Under the pieces are notes generated by a model that was not told the DNA's origin, searched no databases, and was given only the letters and a program-made list of their open reading frames with translations. Below, one piece after another: positions 15,876-23,825 of a stretch of DNA of 64,000 nt; within the stretch, counting starts at the first letter, position 1; each line of letters begins with the position of its first letter. The stretch is from Sphingomonas hankookensis. GTDB lineage: Bacteria > Pseudomonadota > Alphaproteobacteria > Sphingomonadales > Sphingomonadaceae. A program made the position numbers and the translations under genes. The stretch covers positions 2,289,501-2,353,500 of the forward strand of contig NZ_CP117025.1 of NCBI RefSeq assembly GCF_028551275.1. The letters are read 5' to 3'.

Positions 15876-17569
15876 TGAGCGATGCATTGTTCGACGCGAT
15901 CGTGATCGGGTCGGGAATTACCGGCGGCTGGGCGGCCAAGGAGCTGACCGAGGCGGGGCTGAAGGTCCTGATGCTCGAACGCGGGGCGATGATCGAACAT
16001 GGCGCGGGCTATGTGAACGAGACGAAGGCGCCGTGGGATCTGGAGTTCCGGGGACTGGGCGACGCCGCGCTGTACGAGACCGACTATGCGTTCCAGCGCA
16101 AGAACCGGCATTTCACCGAATTCACCCAGGACCGCTTCGTCAACGACCGCGAGAACCCGTACACGACCGACGGCGATACCCAGTTCAACTGGTGGCGCAG
16201 CCACGGCTTGGGCGGACGATCGCTGTCCTGGGGGCGGCAATGCTATCGCTGGTCGGATTACGACTTCGACGCCAATCGCCGCGACGGGCACGGCACCGAC
16301 TGGCCGATCCGCTATGCCGATATTGCGCCGTGGTATGACAAGGTCGAGGAGTTCGTCGGCGTGGCGGGCATGGCGGAGGGGCTGCCGCAGCTGCCCGATG
16401 GCCGCTTCCTGCCACCGATGGCGCTGAACCCGGTCGAGCAACATGTGCGATCGGTGATCGGTGAGCGCTGGCCCGGACGGCGGCTGACGGTCGGGCGCAA
16501 CGCGAACCTGACCGAGGCCAGGCCCGATCAAGGTCGCGCGGCGTGCCAATATCGCTCGATCTGCCCGCGCGGCTGTTCCTATGGCGCCTATTTCTCGACG
16601 CAGAGTTCGACGCTGCCGGCGGCGCAGAAGACCGGCAACCTGACGCTGATCACCGATGCGGCGGTCGAGGCGATCGAGCATGACCCCGCCACCGGCCGCG
16701 CGACCGGCGTGCGCTTCATCGATACCAAGAGCGGCGAGCGCAAACGGGCGACGGCACGAATCGTGTTCCTGAATGCGGGATCATTCAACAGCGTCGGCGT
16801 GCTGCTGCGCTCGGCGACCGAAGCCAACCCGAACGGCCTCGCCAATTCGAGCGGCGTGCTCGGCACCCATATCATGGACCATGCGCAAACCGTTGCCGGC
16901 ATCGCGATCATGCCGGGGTTCGAGGACCATACCTATTTCGGCAACCGCCCGACCGGCGTCGTCATCCCCCGCTTCCGCAACCTCGGCACCATCGACGGCA
17001 ACGGACACACGCGCGGCTTTTCCTATCAGGGTGGCGCGTTCCGCGCGGCATGGACGCGGGGCAAGCGCGATGCCGGGATCGGCGCGGACTACAAGAACGG
17101 CCTGCGCGAGCCGGGTCCGTGGCGGATGGTGCTGGTCGCCTTTGCCGATTCGATCCCGCGCGCGACCAACCGCATCACGCTCGACCCGACGGTGAAGGAT
17201 TCGATCGGCCTGCCCGCGCTGCGCATCGCGTTCGAACATGGCGCGGAGGAACGCGCCGCGCTGGCCGATGCGAAGGCGGAAGCCGCGGCGATGCTGACCG
17301 CAGCCGGCGGCCATGTGATCATGGGCCTCGACCAGCCCAGCCCCGGCGGTTCCGCGATTCACGAGATGGGCGGCGCGCGGATGGGCCATGATCCCCGCAC
17401 CAGCGTGCTGAACAAGTGGAGCCAGGCGCACGACGTCGCCAACCTGTTCGTCACCGACGGCGCGCAGATGTCGTCCTCGGCCTGCCAGAACCCGTCGCTG
17501 ACCTACATGGCGCTGACGGCGCGCGCCTGTGCGACGGCGGTGTCGATGCTGAAGGAAGGCGCGCTCTGA
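15875..17569 (+). CDS. GMC-family FAD oxidoreductase (candidate glycoside 3-oxidase/dehydrogenase)
   Basis: A 564-residue flavoprotein. The FAD-binding motif is at the N-terminus (IGSGITGG, residues 11-18); a Cys-containing YRSICPRGCSYGAYFSTQSST stretch follows mid-protein, and the C-terminal GMC domain has His in IHEMGGARMG and Asn in CQNPSLTYMALTARA, the usual catalytic pair. There is no signal of its own; the coupled subunit-3 protein probably carries it out by Tat. Relatives oxidise C3 of glucosides to 3-keto-glucosides. FAD-dependent 3-oxidation is the known entry step for C-glycoside deglycosidation (CarA-type), and a CGD pair lies at 19619-21009 under the same operator, so that role is inferred here. 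Confidence 0.85.
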   Translation: MSDALFDAIVIGSGITGGWAAKELTEAGLKVLMLERGAMIEHGAGYVNETKAPWDLEFRGLGDAALYETDYAFQRKNRHFTEFTQDRFVNDRENPYTTDGDTQFNWWRSHGLGGRSLSWGRQCYRWSDYDFDANRRDGHGTDWPIRYADIAPWYDKVEEFVGVAGMAEGLPQLPDGRFLPPMALNPVEQHVRSVIGERWPGRRLTVGRNANLTEARPDQGRAACQYRSICPRGCSYGAYFSTQSSTLPAAQKTGNLTLITDAAVEAIEHDPATGRATGVRFIDTKSGERKRATARIVFLNAGSFNSVGVLLRSATEANPNGLANSSGVLGTHIMDHAQTVAGIAIMPGFEDHTYFGNRPTGVVIPRFRNLGTIDGNGHTRGFSYQGGAFRAAWTRGKRDAGIGADYKNGLREPGPWRMVLVAFADSIPRATNRITLDPTVKDSIGLPALRIAFEHGAEERAALADAKAEAAAMLTAAGGHVIMGLDQPSPGGSAIHEMGGARMGHDPRTSVLNKWSQAHDVANLFVTDGAQMSSSACQNPSLTYMALTARACATAVSMLKEGAL

Positions 17570-17582
17570 TCCCAGTCTGCTA

Positions 17583-17619
17583 GCGGGCACATCCCGCCAG
17601 GCACCGCAGCGTCGGTGCC
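17583..17619. terminator. Two adjacent hairpins after the GMC gene
   Basis: GCGGG-CACAT-CCCGC (17583-17597) and GGCACCG-CAGCGT-CGGTGCC (17600-17619) stand side by side 14-50 bases after the GMC stop. Neither has a T-tract, so they may be partial terminators or stabilise the 3' end of the upstream message. Confidence 0.4.
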
Positions 17620-17636
17620 GCCCGGAGTGAAAGAAG

Positions 17637-17723
17637 ATGACCGTTGCCGCATCCGCCCAAAGGCCGCTCGCCGCCGGGGAGCCGCGCGCTCCCCGCCGCT
17701 CCCGTACCGTAGCGGAGCGTTAA
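17637..17723 (+). CDS. Possible 28-residue leader peptide ahead of the sugar transporter
   Basis: ATG at 17637, preceded by GAAAGAAG, opens a 28-codon frame ending with TAA at 17721-17723, three bases before the transporter ATG. The peptide is rich in Arg, Ala and Pro. A perfect hairpin, GGGGAGC-CGCGC-GCTCCCC, lies inside it (within 17675-17695). It could couple translation or act in attenuation, or be chance. No homology is claimed. Confidence 0.25.
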   Translation: MTVAASAQRPLAAGEPRAPRRSRTVAER

Positions 17724-17726
17724 GTC

Positions 17727-19052
17727 ATGCAGGCGATGCGGGAAGACCTTCCGCTTGCTTCGCCGCCGCTGCGGCGATCGGCCAAGCTCGCTTACGGGCT
17801 GGGCGACTTCGGGTTCGGCCTGTCGTGGAACATGGTGGGCGCGTTCCTGCTGTTCTTCTACACCGATGTCGCGCTGCTGCCGGCGGCGGCGGTCGGCACG
17901 TTGCTGCTGGTGTCGCGACTGGCCGATGCCGCGATCGATCCGGTGATCGGGGTGCTGGTCGACCGGACGCGTGGGCGCAGCGGACGGGCGCGGCCGTGGT
18001 TCAAATGGGGCGCGATCCCATTCGGGCTGCTGTGCGCCGCGACCTTCTGGATGCCGCCGCTGGGCGAGAATGGCCGGCTGCTCTGGGCGATCGCGACCTT
18101 CGCCGCGCTCGGCATCCTGTTTTCGGCGATCAACATTCCCTATGGCGCGCTGCTGCCGATGATGACCAACCGCAATGGCGAGCGGCTGACGCTCGGCAGC
18201 CTGCGCGCCGCCGGCACCGCGATCTCGGTCATCGTCGCCACCGCCGCGACCATGCCGCTGGTGGGAGCACTGGGGGGTGGCGATCAGCGGCTGGGGTTCC
18301 TGATCGTCGGCGGGCTGTTCGGCCTGATCACCACCGTGACGACGCTCAACCTGCTGCGCTGTCCCGAACAGGTCCATGCCGTCGAACCGCCGGTCGCCCA
18401 GGCGATCTGGCCGCAGGTGCGCGCGATGCTGGGCAACCGGGCGTGGAACACCGTGTTCCTGTTCGCGCTGCTCAATTTCGTCCGGTTCGGCGCGGTGCTG
18501 GCGATCACGCCGTTCTTCGCGATCAACGTACTGGGCAAGCCGTGGATGATCTCGATCCTGCTGCCGGCGGTATCGGGCACGCTGTTGATCGGATCGGTCA
18601 TCGCCCCGCCCTATTTCAAGCGGCTGGGGATGCGGCGCGGCAACCTGATCGCGCTGCTGGCGGCATTGCCGCTGTTCGCCGCGCTGCCGCTGGTCGAAGG
18701 ATCGACCGCCGGGTTCCTGACGCTCTACCTGCTGGGATCGGTGCTGCTGAGCATCACCATGACCGCGATCTTTGCGATGGCGGCGGAGGCGATCGAATAT
18801 CACGAACAGCTGACCGGCACGCGCAACGAAGGGCTGCTGTCGTCGGGCATCAGCCTGTCGACCAAGATCGGCATGGCGGTCGGCGGTGCGCTGGTCGCGT
18901 TCGGCCTGGCAAGCATCGGCTATGTGCCCGGCAAGGGCGGCGGCGAGGTCGTAACCGGGCTGCGGTGGCTGTATTATGCGCCGATCGTAGCGTGTCTGGT
19001 TGCGCAGATGGTGGTGATCGCACGCTATCCGGCGATCGCGCGGCCGGCGTGA
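17727..19052 (+). CDS. GPH-family (glycoside-pentoside-hexuronide) MFS sugar transporter
   Basis: A 441-residue, about 12-helix transporter of the GPH:cation symporter family. Markers are KLAYGLGDFGFGLSWNMVGAFLLFFYTDV at the N-terminus, DPVIGVLVDRTRGRSGRARPWFKWGAIPF in the first cytoplasmic loop and INIPYGALLPMMT. The family imports glycosides and sugars with H+ or Na+ through the inner membrane. It follows the GMC oxidase by 157 bases in the same direction and probably brings the glycoside, or its 3-keto form made in the periplasm, into the cytoplasm for the deglycosidase. A second start nine bases downstream (17736) is possible. Confidence 0.88.
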   Translation: MQAMREDLPLASPPLRRSAKLAYGLGDFGFGLSWNMVGAFLLFFYTDVALLPAAAVGTLLLVSRLADAAIDPVIGVLVDRTRGRSGRARPWFKWGAIPFGLLCAATFWMPPLGENGRLLWAIATFAALGILFSAINIPYGALLPMMTNRNGERLTLGSLRAAGTAISVIVATAATMPLVGALGGGDQRLGFLIVGGLFGLITTVTTLNLLRCPEQVHAVEPPVAQAIWPQVRAMLGNRAWNTVFLFALLNFVRFGAVLAITPFFAINVLGKPWMISILLPAVSGTLLIGSVIAPPYFKRLGMRRGNLIALLAALPLFAALPLVEGSTAGFLTLYLLGSVLLSITMTAIFAMAAEAIEYHEQLTGTRNEGLLSSGISLSTKIGMAVGGALVAFGLASIGYVPGKGGGEVVTGLRWLYYAPIVACLVAQMVVIARYPAIARPA

Positions 19053-19107
19053 TTTGGGGGCGGCATGCCGTTCCTGCCGGGCGCGATCGGCATGCGTCCA
19101 TGGTCGT

Positions 19108-19314
19108 TATTCCCGCGCAGGCGGGGGGCCCAGCTATGCCACGCACTCTCCGGCGGCGCGGTTGTCGCGTACCCCCGCGCAGGCGGGGGTCCAGGGCCAA
19201 ACAAAACCATGGCTTGCGAATGTGGCTCTGGGTCCCCGCCTCCGCGGGGGTACGCCGTATGCTTTGGTTGCCGCGTCAATCGCGCGGTCTGGACCCCCGC
19301 CTGCGCGGGGGTAC
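19108..19314. repeat. Cluster of four GC-rich REP-like palindromes
   Basis: Four copies of an element of about 24 bases with a core like CCCCCGC(G/C)(C/T)(A/T)GCGGGGG lie at about 19108-19131, 19170-19193, 19230-19253 and 19290-19314. The first two read TACCC...GGGTCCA and the last two are inverted (GGACC...GGGTAC), giving a mosaic like REP/BIME arrays. They occupy the 566-base gap between the convergent GPH transporter and DUF6379-like genes, which otherwise shows only a degenerate copy near 19420 and the palindrome at 19520. Confidence 0.7.
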
Positions 19315-19519
19315 GGGCGGGTCGGTGGATAGGGAGTGGACTGTCGCAAAGGTCTCGCACAGTCGAAAATCCATGGGCGCACCCGTTTCGTTTCACGTCG
19401 CCACACTGACGTTTACGGCCTCCCACCTACGCAGGAGTGACGATCGGGGAACTGTCCGGGCAAGCCCCGTTGCAGGTCAGGTCAGGCTTCATCCCTGTCG
19501 GACGCGACGTGCTATTACG

Positions 19520-19547
19520 GGGAGACCCCAGCTTTCGCTGGGGTGAC
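19520..19547. repeat. REP-like palindrome, second type
   Basis: GGAGACCCCAGC-TTTC-GCTGGGGTGACG forms a strong stem (ACCCCAGC/GCTGGGGT). The same family of sequence recurs at 43861 next to gluconokinase. It sits between convergent genes and may stop transcription from either side. Confidence 0.65.
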
Positions 19548-19618
19548 GGGCTTTTGGCCAACGAAATGGGGGCGGCGTCCTGTAGGACCCGCCCCCGCAC
19601 TCGCGCCGCAAAGGCCCG

Positions 19619-19993
19619 TCAGCGCAGCGTCAGCGTCTTCGCATCCTTGGTCGTCGGCACGAACGGCAGGTAGGAGATCCGCATCGTCTCGGCCAGCTCG
19701 ATGCGATGGTCACCGGGCGTCAGTCCGCCGCTGCGCTTCACGCCGACCACGGCCTTCTCGCCGAAGTTCCAGCGGTCGCCATATTCGCTCTCCATCTGGT
19801 CGAGCGTCCAGGTCCGGCCGCGCAGGGTCACGGTGATGTCGTCGCGCGGCACCGGTTCGCCATCGACGCTGACCGCGACATTCTCGATCATCGAGACGCC
19901 GAGGCCGCGATAATAGGGAAGCCGCGCCTCGATGCTGAAGCCGTCGTCGGTCGCCTTCAGGCTGTCGTCCACGATCATCTTGTTATCGAACAT
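19619..19993 (-). CDS. DUF6379-like protein, candidate C-glycoside deglycosidase beta subunit
   Basis: A 124-residue all-beta-looking protein without signal or membrane segment (MFDNKMIVDDSLKATDDGFSIEARLPYYRG, then GVSMIENVAVSVDGEPV, SEYGDRWNFGEKAVV and GGLTPGDHRIELAETMRISYLPF). The size and pattern match the small subunit (DUF6379) of the C-glycoside deglycosidases described in gut and soil bacteria (CarB/DgpB-type naming varies), which forms a complex with a TIM-barrel alpha subunit and shapes the active site. It lies 11 bases after such a TIM-barrel gene, which strongly supports the pairing. The family assignment is from memory of the pattern, not from a search. Confidence 0.72.
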   Translation of the reverse strand: MFDNKMIVDDSLKATDDGFSIEARLPYYRGLGVSMIENVAVSVDGEPVPRDDITVTLRGRTWTLDQMESEYGDRWNFGEKAVVGVKRSGGLTPGDHRIELAETMRISYLPFVPTTKDAKTLTLR

Positions 19994-20004
19994 GTCGGTG
20001 TCCT

Positions 20005-21009
20005 TCAGGCAGCGATGGCGTTGGTGGCGGGGGCATCGATCAGGCGCTTCAGCATCTCCTGATGCCGGCGGACCTGTTCGACCGAGTCGACCTCGTACGC
20101 GTCCTCGATCCAGCGATTTCCTTCATATTCCGAACAGATATAGCCGTCATAGCCGCCCTGGTTCAGCACGCCCACGATCCTGGCATAGTCGATCGACGGT
20201 TCGACCAGATCGGCATCCATCTGATAGAATTTGCCGTGGATGTGATGGATACGGTGCATGTAATCGAGCATCCGCTTCGGCTCGTAGGCGGCATTGTGGC
20301 GCAGCGTTTCGGCCATGGCCAGTGCGGGTCCGGTGCCGCCCATGTCGCGCACGTTCAGGATGACATATTCGCTCAGGACCCGGTCCTCATACGCCTTCAC
20401 GATATAGTCGGCGATGTGTTGCGGCACGCCGTTGCGGATGAAGCGTTCCTTCCACACCGGCGGAAAGGCGGTGAGGAACATGCCCATGTCGGGCAGAAAG
20501 CCCAGCGCATCGCTGCCCGACTTCTCGAAAGCCTCGGCATGGCGGACGATCCACGGGTGATCGAAATGCAGCGGGGCGTGCACCTCGATCAGCAGCTTGA
20601 CGCCCTTCTCCTCGGCATAGGGTGCCGCCGCGACCAGCACGTCGGGGGCGATCGAGACGAGGGCGCGGAGATATTTCACGCCGAGGCGCGCGCCGAAGTC
20701 GATGTCCTTGCGGATGCTCGCGACCTGTTCGTCGAACGGCATCTCGCGGCCCTTGTACCGCTTGTAATCGAGCATGAAGTCGTGGGCGACCGGCACCGCG
20801 CCGTACTTCGCGATCAGCTGGTGCCATTCGGCGATCTTTTCGTCGGCCACGCCCGCTTCCGGCCAGCCCCAGAAGGTCTGTTCGCCGATCACCTCGATCC
20901 CCGGTGCGCCCAGTTCGACGCTGGTGCGGATGCAGTCCTCCAGCGTCATTTTGCCGAGAAAGGTTTCGTTCTGGTAGCTGTAGAGGCTGACGCCCCGTTT
21001 GATCGTCAT
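20005..21009 (-). CDS. TIM-barrel sugar isomerase-like protein, candidate C-glycoside deglycosidase alpha subunit
   Basis: A 334-residue PF01261-type TIM barrel. Plausible metal ligands are Glu142 (LIEVHAPLHF), Asp174 (LPDMGMF), His258 (HIHGKFYQM) and Glu294 (ICSEYEG). CGD alpha subunits are Mn-dependent TIM barrels that break the C-C bond between a 3-keto sugar and the aromatic carbon by beta-elimination. The start at 21009 has AGGA eight bases upstream; ATG two codons earlier is possible. It is the middle gene of MFS, alpha, beta, with the operator at 22310 ahead. O-glycoside 3-keto-lyase or plain isomerase activity are alternatives. Confidence 0.78.
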   Translation of the reverse strand: MTIKRGVSLYSYQNETFLGKMTLEDCIRTSVELGAPGIEVIGEQTFWGWPEAGVADEKIAEWHQLIAKYGAVPVAHDFMLDYKRYKGREMPFDEQVASIRKDIDFGARLGVKYLRALVSIAPDVLVAAAPYAEEKGVKLLIEVHAPLHFDHPWIVRHAEAFEKSGSDALGFLPDMGMFLTAFPPVWKERFIRNGVPQHIADYIVKAYEDRVLSEYVILNVRDMGGTGPALAMAETLRHNAAYEPKRMLDYMHRIHHIHGKFYQMDADLVEPSIDYARIVGVLNQGGYDGYICSEYEGNRWIEDAYEVDSVEQVRRHQEMLKRLIDAPATNAIAA

Positions 21010-21035
21010 GACCATCGTCCTGCAATGGGGGTGGA

Positions 21036-22268
21036 TCAGGCGACCGCCGGCTGGGCAGGGTTGTCCCCGCCATGCCGCGTCACCGCGAGAAGGAAGGCCG
21101 CGACCGCGCCGACGACGCCGGCCGCGCCCATGATCAGGAACGCGCCCTGCATCGCGCCCGTCTGGACGCGGAACAGCGACACCAGGAACGGACTGGAGAA
21201 TTGCCCGAAGAAGAAGCAGGCGGTCCACACGCCCATGCCGCGCCCGCGATGTTCGAAGGGCAGCTTGGTCTGTGCCCAGGCGATCAGCGTCGGCACGGCC
21301 ATGCCGGCGCCGGTCTGCTGCACGACCAGCCCCGCGACCATCCAGCGCCAGTCGGGCGCCAGCCCGATCATCGCCAGCCCGCCACCGATCAGCGACAGGA
21401 AGATGCCGAGTTGCACCACCGGACGCGCACGGCCGGTCGCCCAGAAGATCGCCGACCCGACCATGACGAACAGGCTGGGGATGAAGGTCAGCTTGCTCAG
21501 TTCCTGCGACGACTGGATGCCGACTTCGCGGAACGCCATGCCGCCGTTGATGATGAAGACATAATAGAGCGCCGACGCGAACAGCGTGACCGCGCCGATG
21601 ATCGCGACCGATGCCGCCGGAAAGGGACTGCGCGCCGGTTCGGCGCCGATGCCCAGCATCTTGCGTGCGGTGGCGTCGCTGGTCGGCTCATACAGGAACT
21701 TGGCAGCGGCGAGGAACGTCGGGAAGGCGATCAGATAGATCAGGAAGATCCCGTTCCAGCGCAGGCCGGTAAGGAACCCCGACGCCAGGATGACGCCGCT
21801 GGCGAGGAACGGTCCGGCCAGCCCCTGCAGCGTCAGCCAGTTGCGCCGCCCCTTTTCATCCCAATAATCGCCGATCAGCGTATTCATCGTGGTCAGGATC
21901 GCGGCTTCGGCAATGCCCAGCAGGAGCCGCGAGGCGTAGATCGCATTCAGATCGTTCAGGAAGAACGGCGCCGTTCCGAACACCCCGAACAGCAATGTCG
22001 CCGCCAGCAGCAATTTGCGCCGGCCAAACCGGTCGACGAGGATCCCGGCGAACAGCGCGAAGATCGCGATGGTCAGCCCCGGCGCCGACACCATCGCCGG
22101 CACCTTCCACGCGGCGGTCGGCTCGGCGGCGAAATGGTCGATGATCGACGGGACCGCCGGGAACAGCGATACGATGGCGAGGATCGGCAGGAAGCCGGCG
22201 ATGATGACGGTCAGCCCCTGCCCGATGCCCGGGCGGCGTAATCCCATCTGTCCTGTGTCGGCGGTCAT
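21036..22268 (-). CDS. MFS transporter, first gene of the deglycosidase operon
   Basis: A 410-residue, about 12-helix major facilitator. It has the loop 2-3 motif GILVDRFGRRKLLL, TMNTLIGDYWDEKGRRNWLTLQG and a matching second half (EHRGRGMGVWTACFFFGQF). Substrates of such carriers include drugs, aromatic acids and glycosides. GGGAGAGGA precedes the ATG. It lies 26 bases before the CGD alpha candidate and its promoter contains the shared operator, so import of the aromatic glycoside or export of an aglycone is likely. Confidence 0.85.
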   Translation of the reverse strand: MTADTGQMGLRRPGIGQGLTVIIAGFLPILAIVSLFPAVPSIIDHFAAEPTAAWKVPAMVSAPGLTIAIFALFAGILVDRFGRRKLLLAATLLFGVFGTAPFFLNDLNAIYASRLLLGIAEAAILTTMNTLIGDYWDEKGRRNWLTLQGLAGPFLASGVILASGFLTGLRWNGIFLIYLIAFPTFLAAAKFLYEPTSDATARKMLGIGAEPARSPFPAASVAIIGAVTLFASALYYVFIINGGMAFREVGIQSSQELSKLTFIPSLFVMVGSAIFWATGRARPVVQLGIFLSLIGGGLAMIGLAPDWRWMVAGLVVQQTGAGMAVPTLIAWAQTKLPFEHRGRGMGVWTACFFFGQFSSPFLVSLFRVQTGAMQGAFLIMGAAGVVGAVAAFLLAVTRHGGDNPAQPAVA

Positions 22269-22309
22269 CCGAATCCTCTCCCTAACCCATCGACCGGTTT
22301 GCCGGCTTA

Positions 22310-22329
22310 ATTAGAACTTGCATTCTGAT
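22310..22329. promoter_or_regulatory. Operator-like palindrome between the two MFS genes
   Basis: ATTAGAACTTGCATTCTGAT lies in the 109-base divergent region between the deglycosidase operon (-) and the DHA2-type transporter (+). It shares 14 of 20 positions with the site at 14435, including ATTAGAACT and ATTCTGAT, and so ties this block to the TetR at 14484. Confidence 0.7.
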
Positions 22330-22377
22330 ACGTGGTATCGCCATGACCTGCGACCCTGTCAAGCGAGGATCGATCTG

Positions 22378-23799
22378 ATGGTAGCAAGAGCGGTTTCGGA
22401 TCGGCTGACCGGCCGGCAGCGCACGCTGGCGTTCGCGACGGTGCTGGTGGCGTTCGTCATGGACGTGGTCGATTCGACGATCGTCAACACCGCCCTGCCC
22501 GCCATCCAGAACGGCCTCGGCGCGTCCGACCATGTGATGCAATGGGTGGTTTCGGGCTATTTCCTGACCTTTGCCGTGCTGCTGATCGTCGGCGGGCGGC
22601 TGGGCGACCTGTTCGGCTATGCGCGGATGTTCGTGGTGGGGGTGGTCGGGTTCACCGTCGCGTCGATGGCGTGCGGGCTGGCGACCGACGGCGCCTCGCT
22701 GGCGGTCGCGCGCCTCGCGCAAGGGGCCGCCGCGGCGGTGATGGCGCCGCAGGGTGTCGCCCTGATCCAGTTGCTCTACACGCCGACCGAACGCATCGCG
22801 CGGCTGGCGGCGTTCGGCGTCATCGGCGGGCTGGCGGCGATCGGCGGGCCGGTTCTAGGCGGGCTGCTGATCGAATGGAGTCCGTTGGGGCTCGGCTGGC
22901 GCAGCGTGTTCCTGATCAACCTGCCCTTCGGTATGCTGGCGCTGGTCGCCGGGCTGACCTTGCTGCCACCGGGCCGTTCGGGCCAAGCGCTGCGCCCGGA
23001 CGTGCCGGGGTCGCTGCTGCTGTTCGCCGCGCTCGGCGCGCTGCTGCTGCCGCTGATCGAGGGGCGCGCGGCGGGATGGCCGTGGTGGACCGCCGCGCTG
23101 GGCCTTGCCAGCATCGCGCTGTGGTGGGGGTTCTGGCGCTACGAAGGCAGGCGGCGGGCGCGGCTCGGGTCCGCCCTGATCGAGCCGGCGCTGTTCTCCG
23201 ATCGTAGCTTCCGCATCGGGCTGACCGCGACCATGGGGTTCGCCATCGCTTCGGGCGGCTTCCTGCTGACCTTCAGCCTGACGTTGCAGCGCGGCCTTGG
23301 CTATACGCCGATCGACGTCGCGTTGCTCCATATCCCCTTCGGTCTGGGGGTCATGGCGGGGATCAGCCAGATCGGACGCAAGGCGCTGCCCCGGCACGGG
23401 CGGCGCGTGCCGATCATCGGGGCGATCGTGATGGCGGCCGGCTGTCTTGCCACGGCGCTGGCGGTCCGGCTGGCGTTGTCCCCGGCGGGGATCGGTGCGT
23501 TGCTGCTGGTCGCCGGGATCGGCATGGGGAGCCTGAGCGGACCGCTGGGCCCGATCACGCTTGCCCGCGTCGATCGCAACCATGCCGGGGTGGCCGGCGC
23601 GATGCACAAGACGGTGCAGCAGATCGGCGGCGCGCTCGGCACCGCCGTGATCGCGACGGTGTATTTCATGGTCGCGGCAGGTGGCGCGGGCGAATGGATG
23701 CCGACGGCATTCCTGGTAACGTCCGGCATCGTCGCGTTCGACCTGGTGCTGCTGGCGCTGCTGCTGCGCGGCCTGCCCCGGCACCTCTTCGAACGGTAG
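22378..23799 (+). CDS. DHA2-type MFS efflux transporter (EmrB/QacA-like)
   Basis: A 473-residue, about 14-helix drug:H+ antiporter-2 family carrier. Markers are VVDSTIVNTALPAIQ in helix 1, GGRLGDLFGYARMFVVG in loop 2-3 and GPVLGGLLIEWSPLGLGWRSVFLINLPFG. Such pumps export toxic aromatics and drugs. GAGGA precedes the chosen ATG at 22378, and a longer frame would remove the operator from the promoter. Under the same operator as the catabolic genes, it probably exports excess aglycone or toxic phenolic intermediates. Confidence 0.86.
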   Translation: MVARAVSDRLTGRQRTLAFATVLVAFVMDVVDSTIVNTALPAIQNGLGASDHVMQWVVSGYFLTFAVLLIVGGRLGDLFGYARMFVVGVVGFTVASMACGLATDGASLAVARLAQGAAAAVMAPQGVALIQLLYTPTERIARLAAFGVIGGLAAIGGPVLGGLLIEWSPLGLGWRSVFLINLPFGMLALVAGLTLLPPGRSGQALRPDVPGSLLLFAALGALLLPLIEGRAAGWPWWTAALGLASIALWWGFWRYEGRRRARLGSALIEPALFSDRSFRIGLTATMGFAIASGGFLLTFSLTLQRGLGYTPIDVALLHIPFGLGVMAGISQIGRKALPRHGRRVPIIGAIVMAAGCLATALAVRLALSPAGIGALLLVAGIGMGSLSGPLGPITLARVDRNHAGVAGAMHKTVQQIGGALGTAVIATVYFMVAAGGAGEWMPTAFLVTSGIVAFDLVLLALLLRGLPRHLFER

Positions 23800-23825
23800 A
23801 TGCGGCGGGCAAGGAGGAGACGACC

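Noticed and set aside
19108..19314. Repeated palindromes as a CRISPR array
   Set aside because: Copies are inverted relative to each other, spacing is irregular in the first copies, repeats are degenerate and no cas genes are near.
17615..19546. A 643-codon plus-strand frame overlapping the GPH transporter
   Set aside because: It is the +1 shadow of the transporter; the membrane helices and family motifs are only in the frame 17727-19052.
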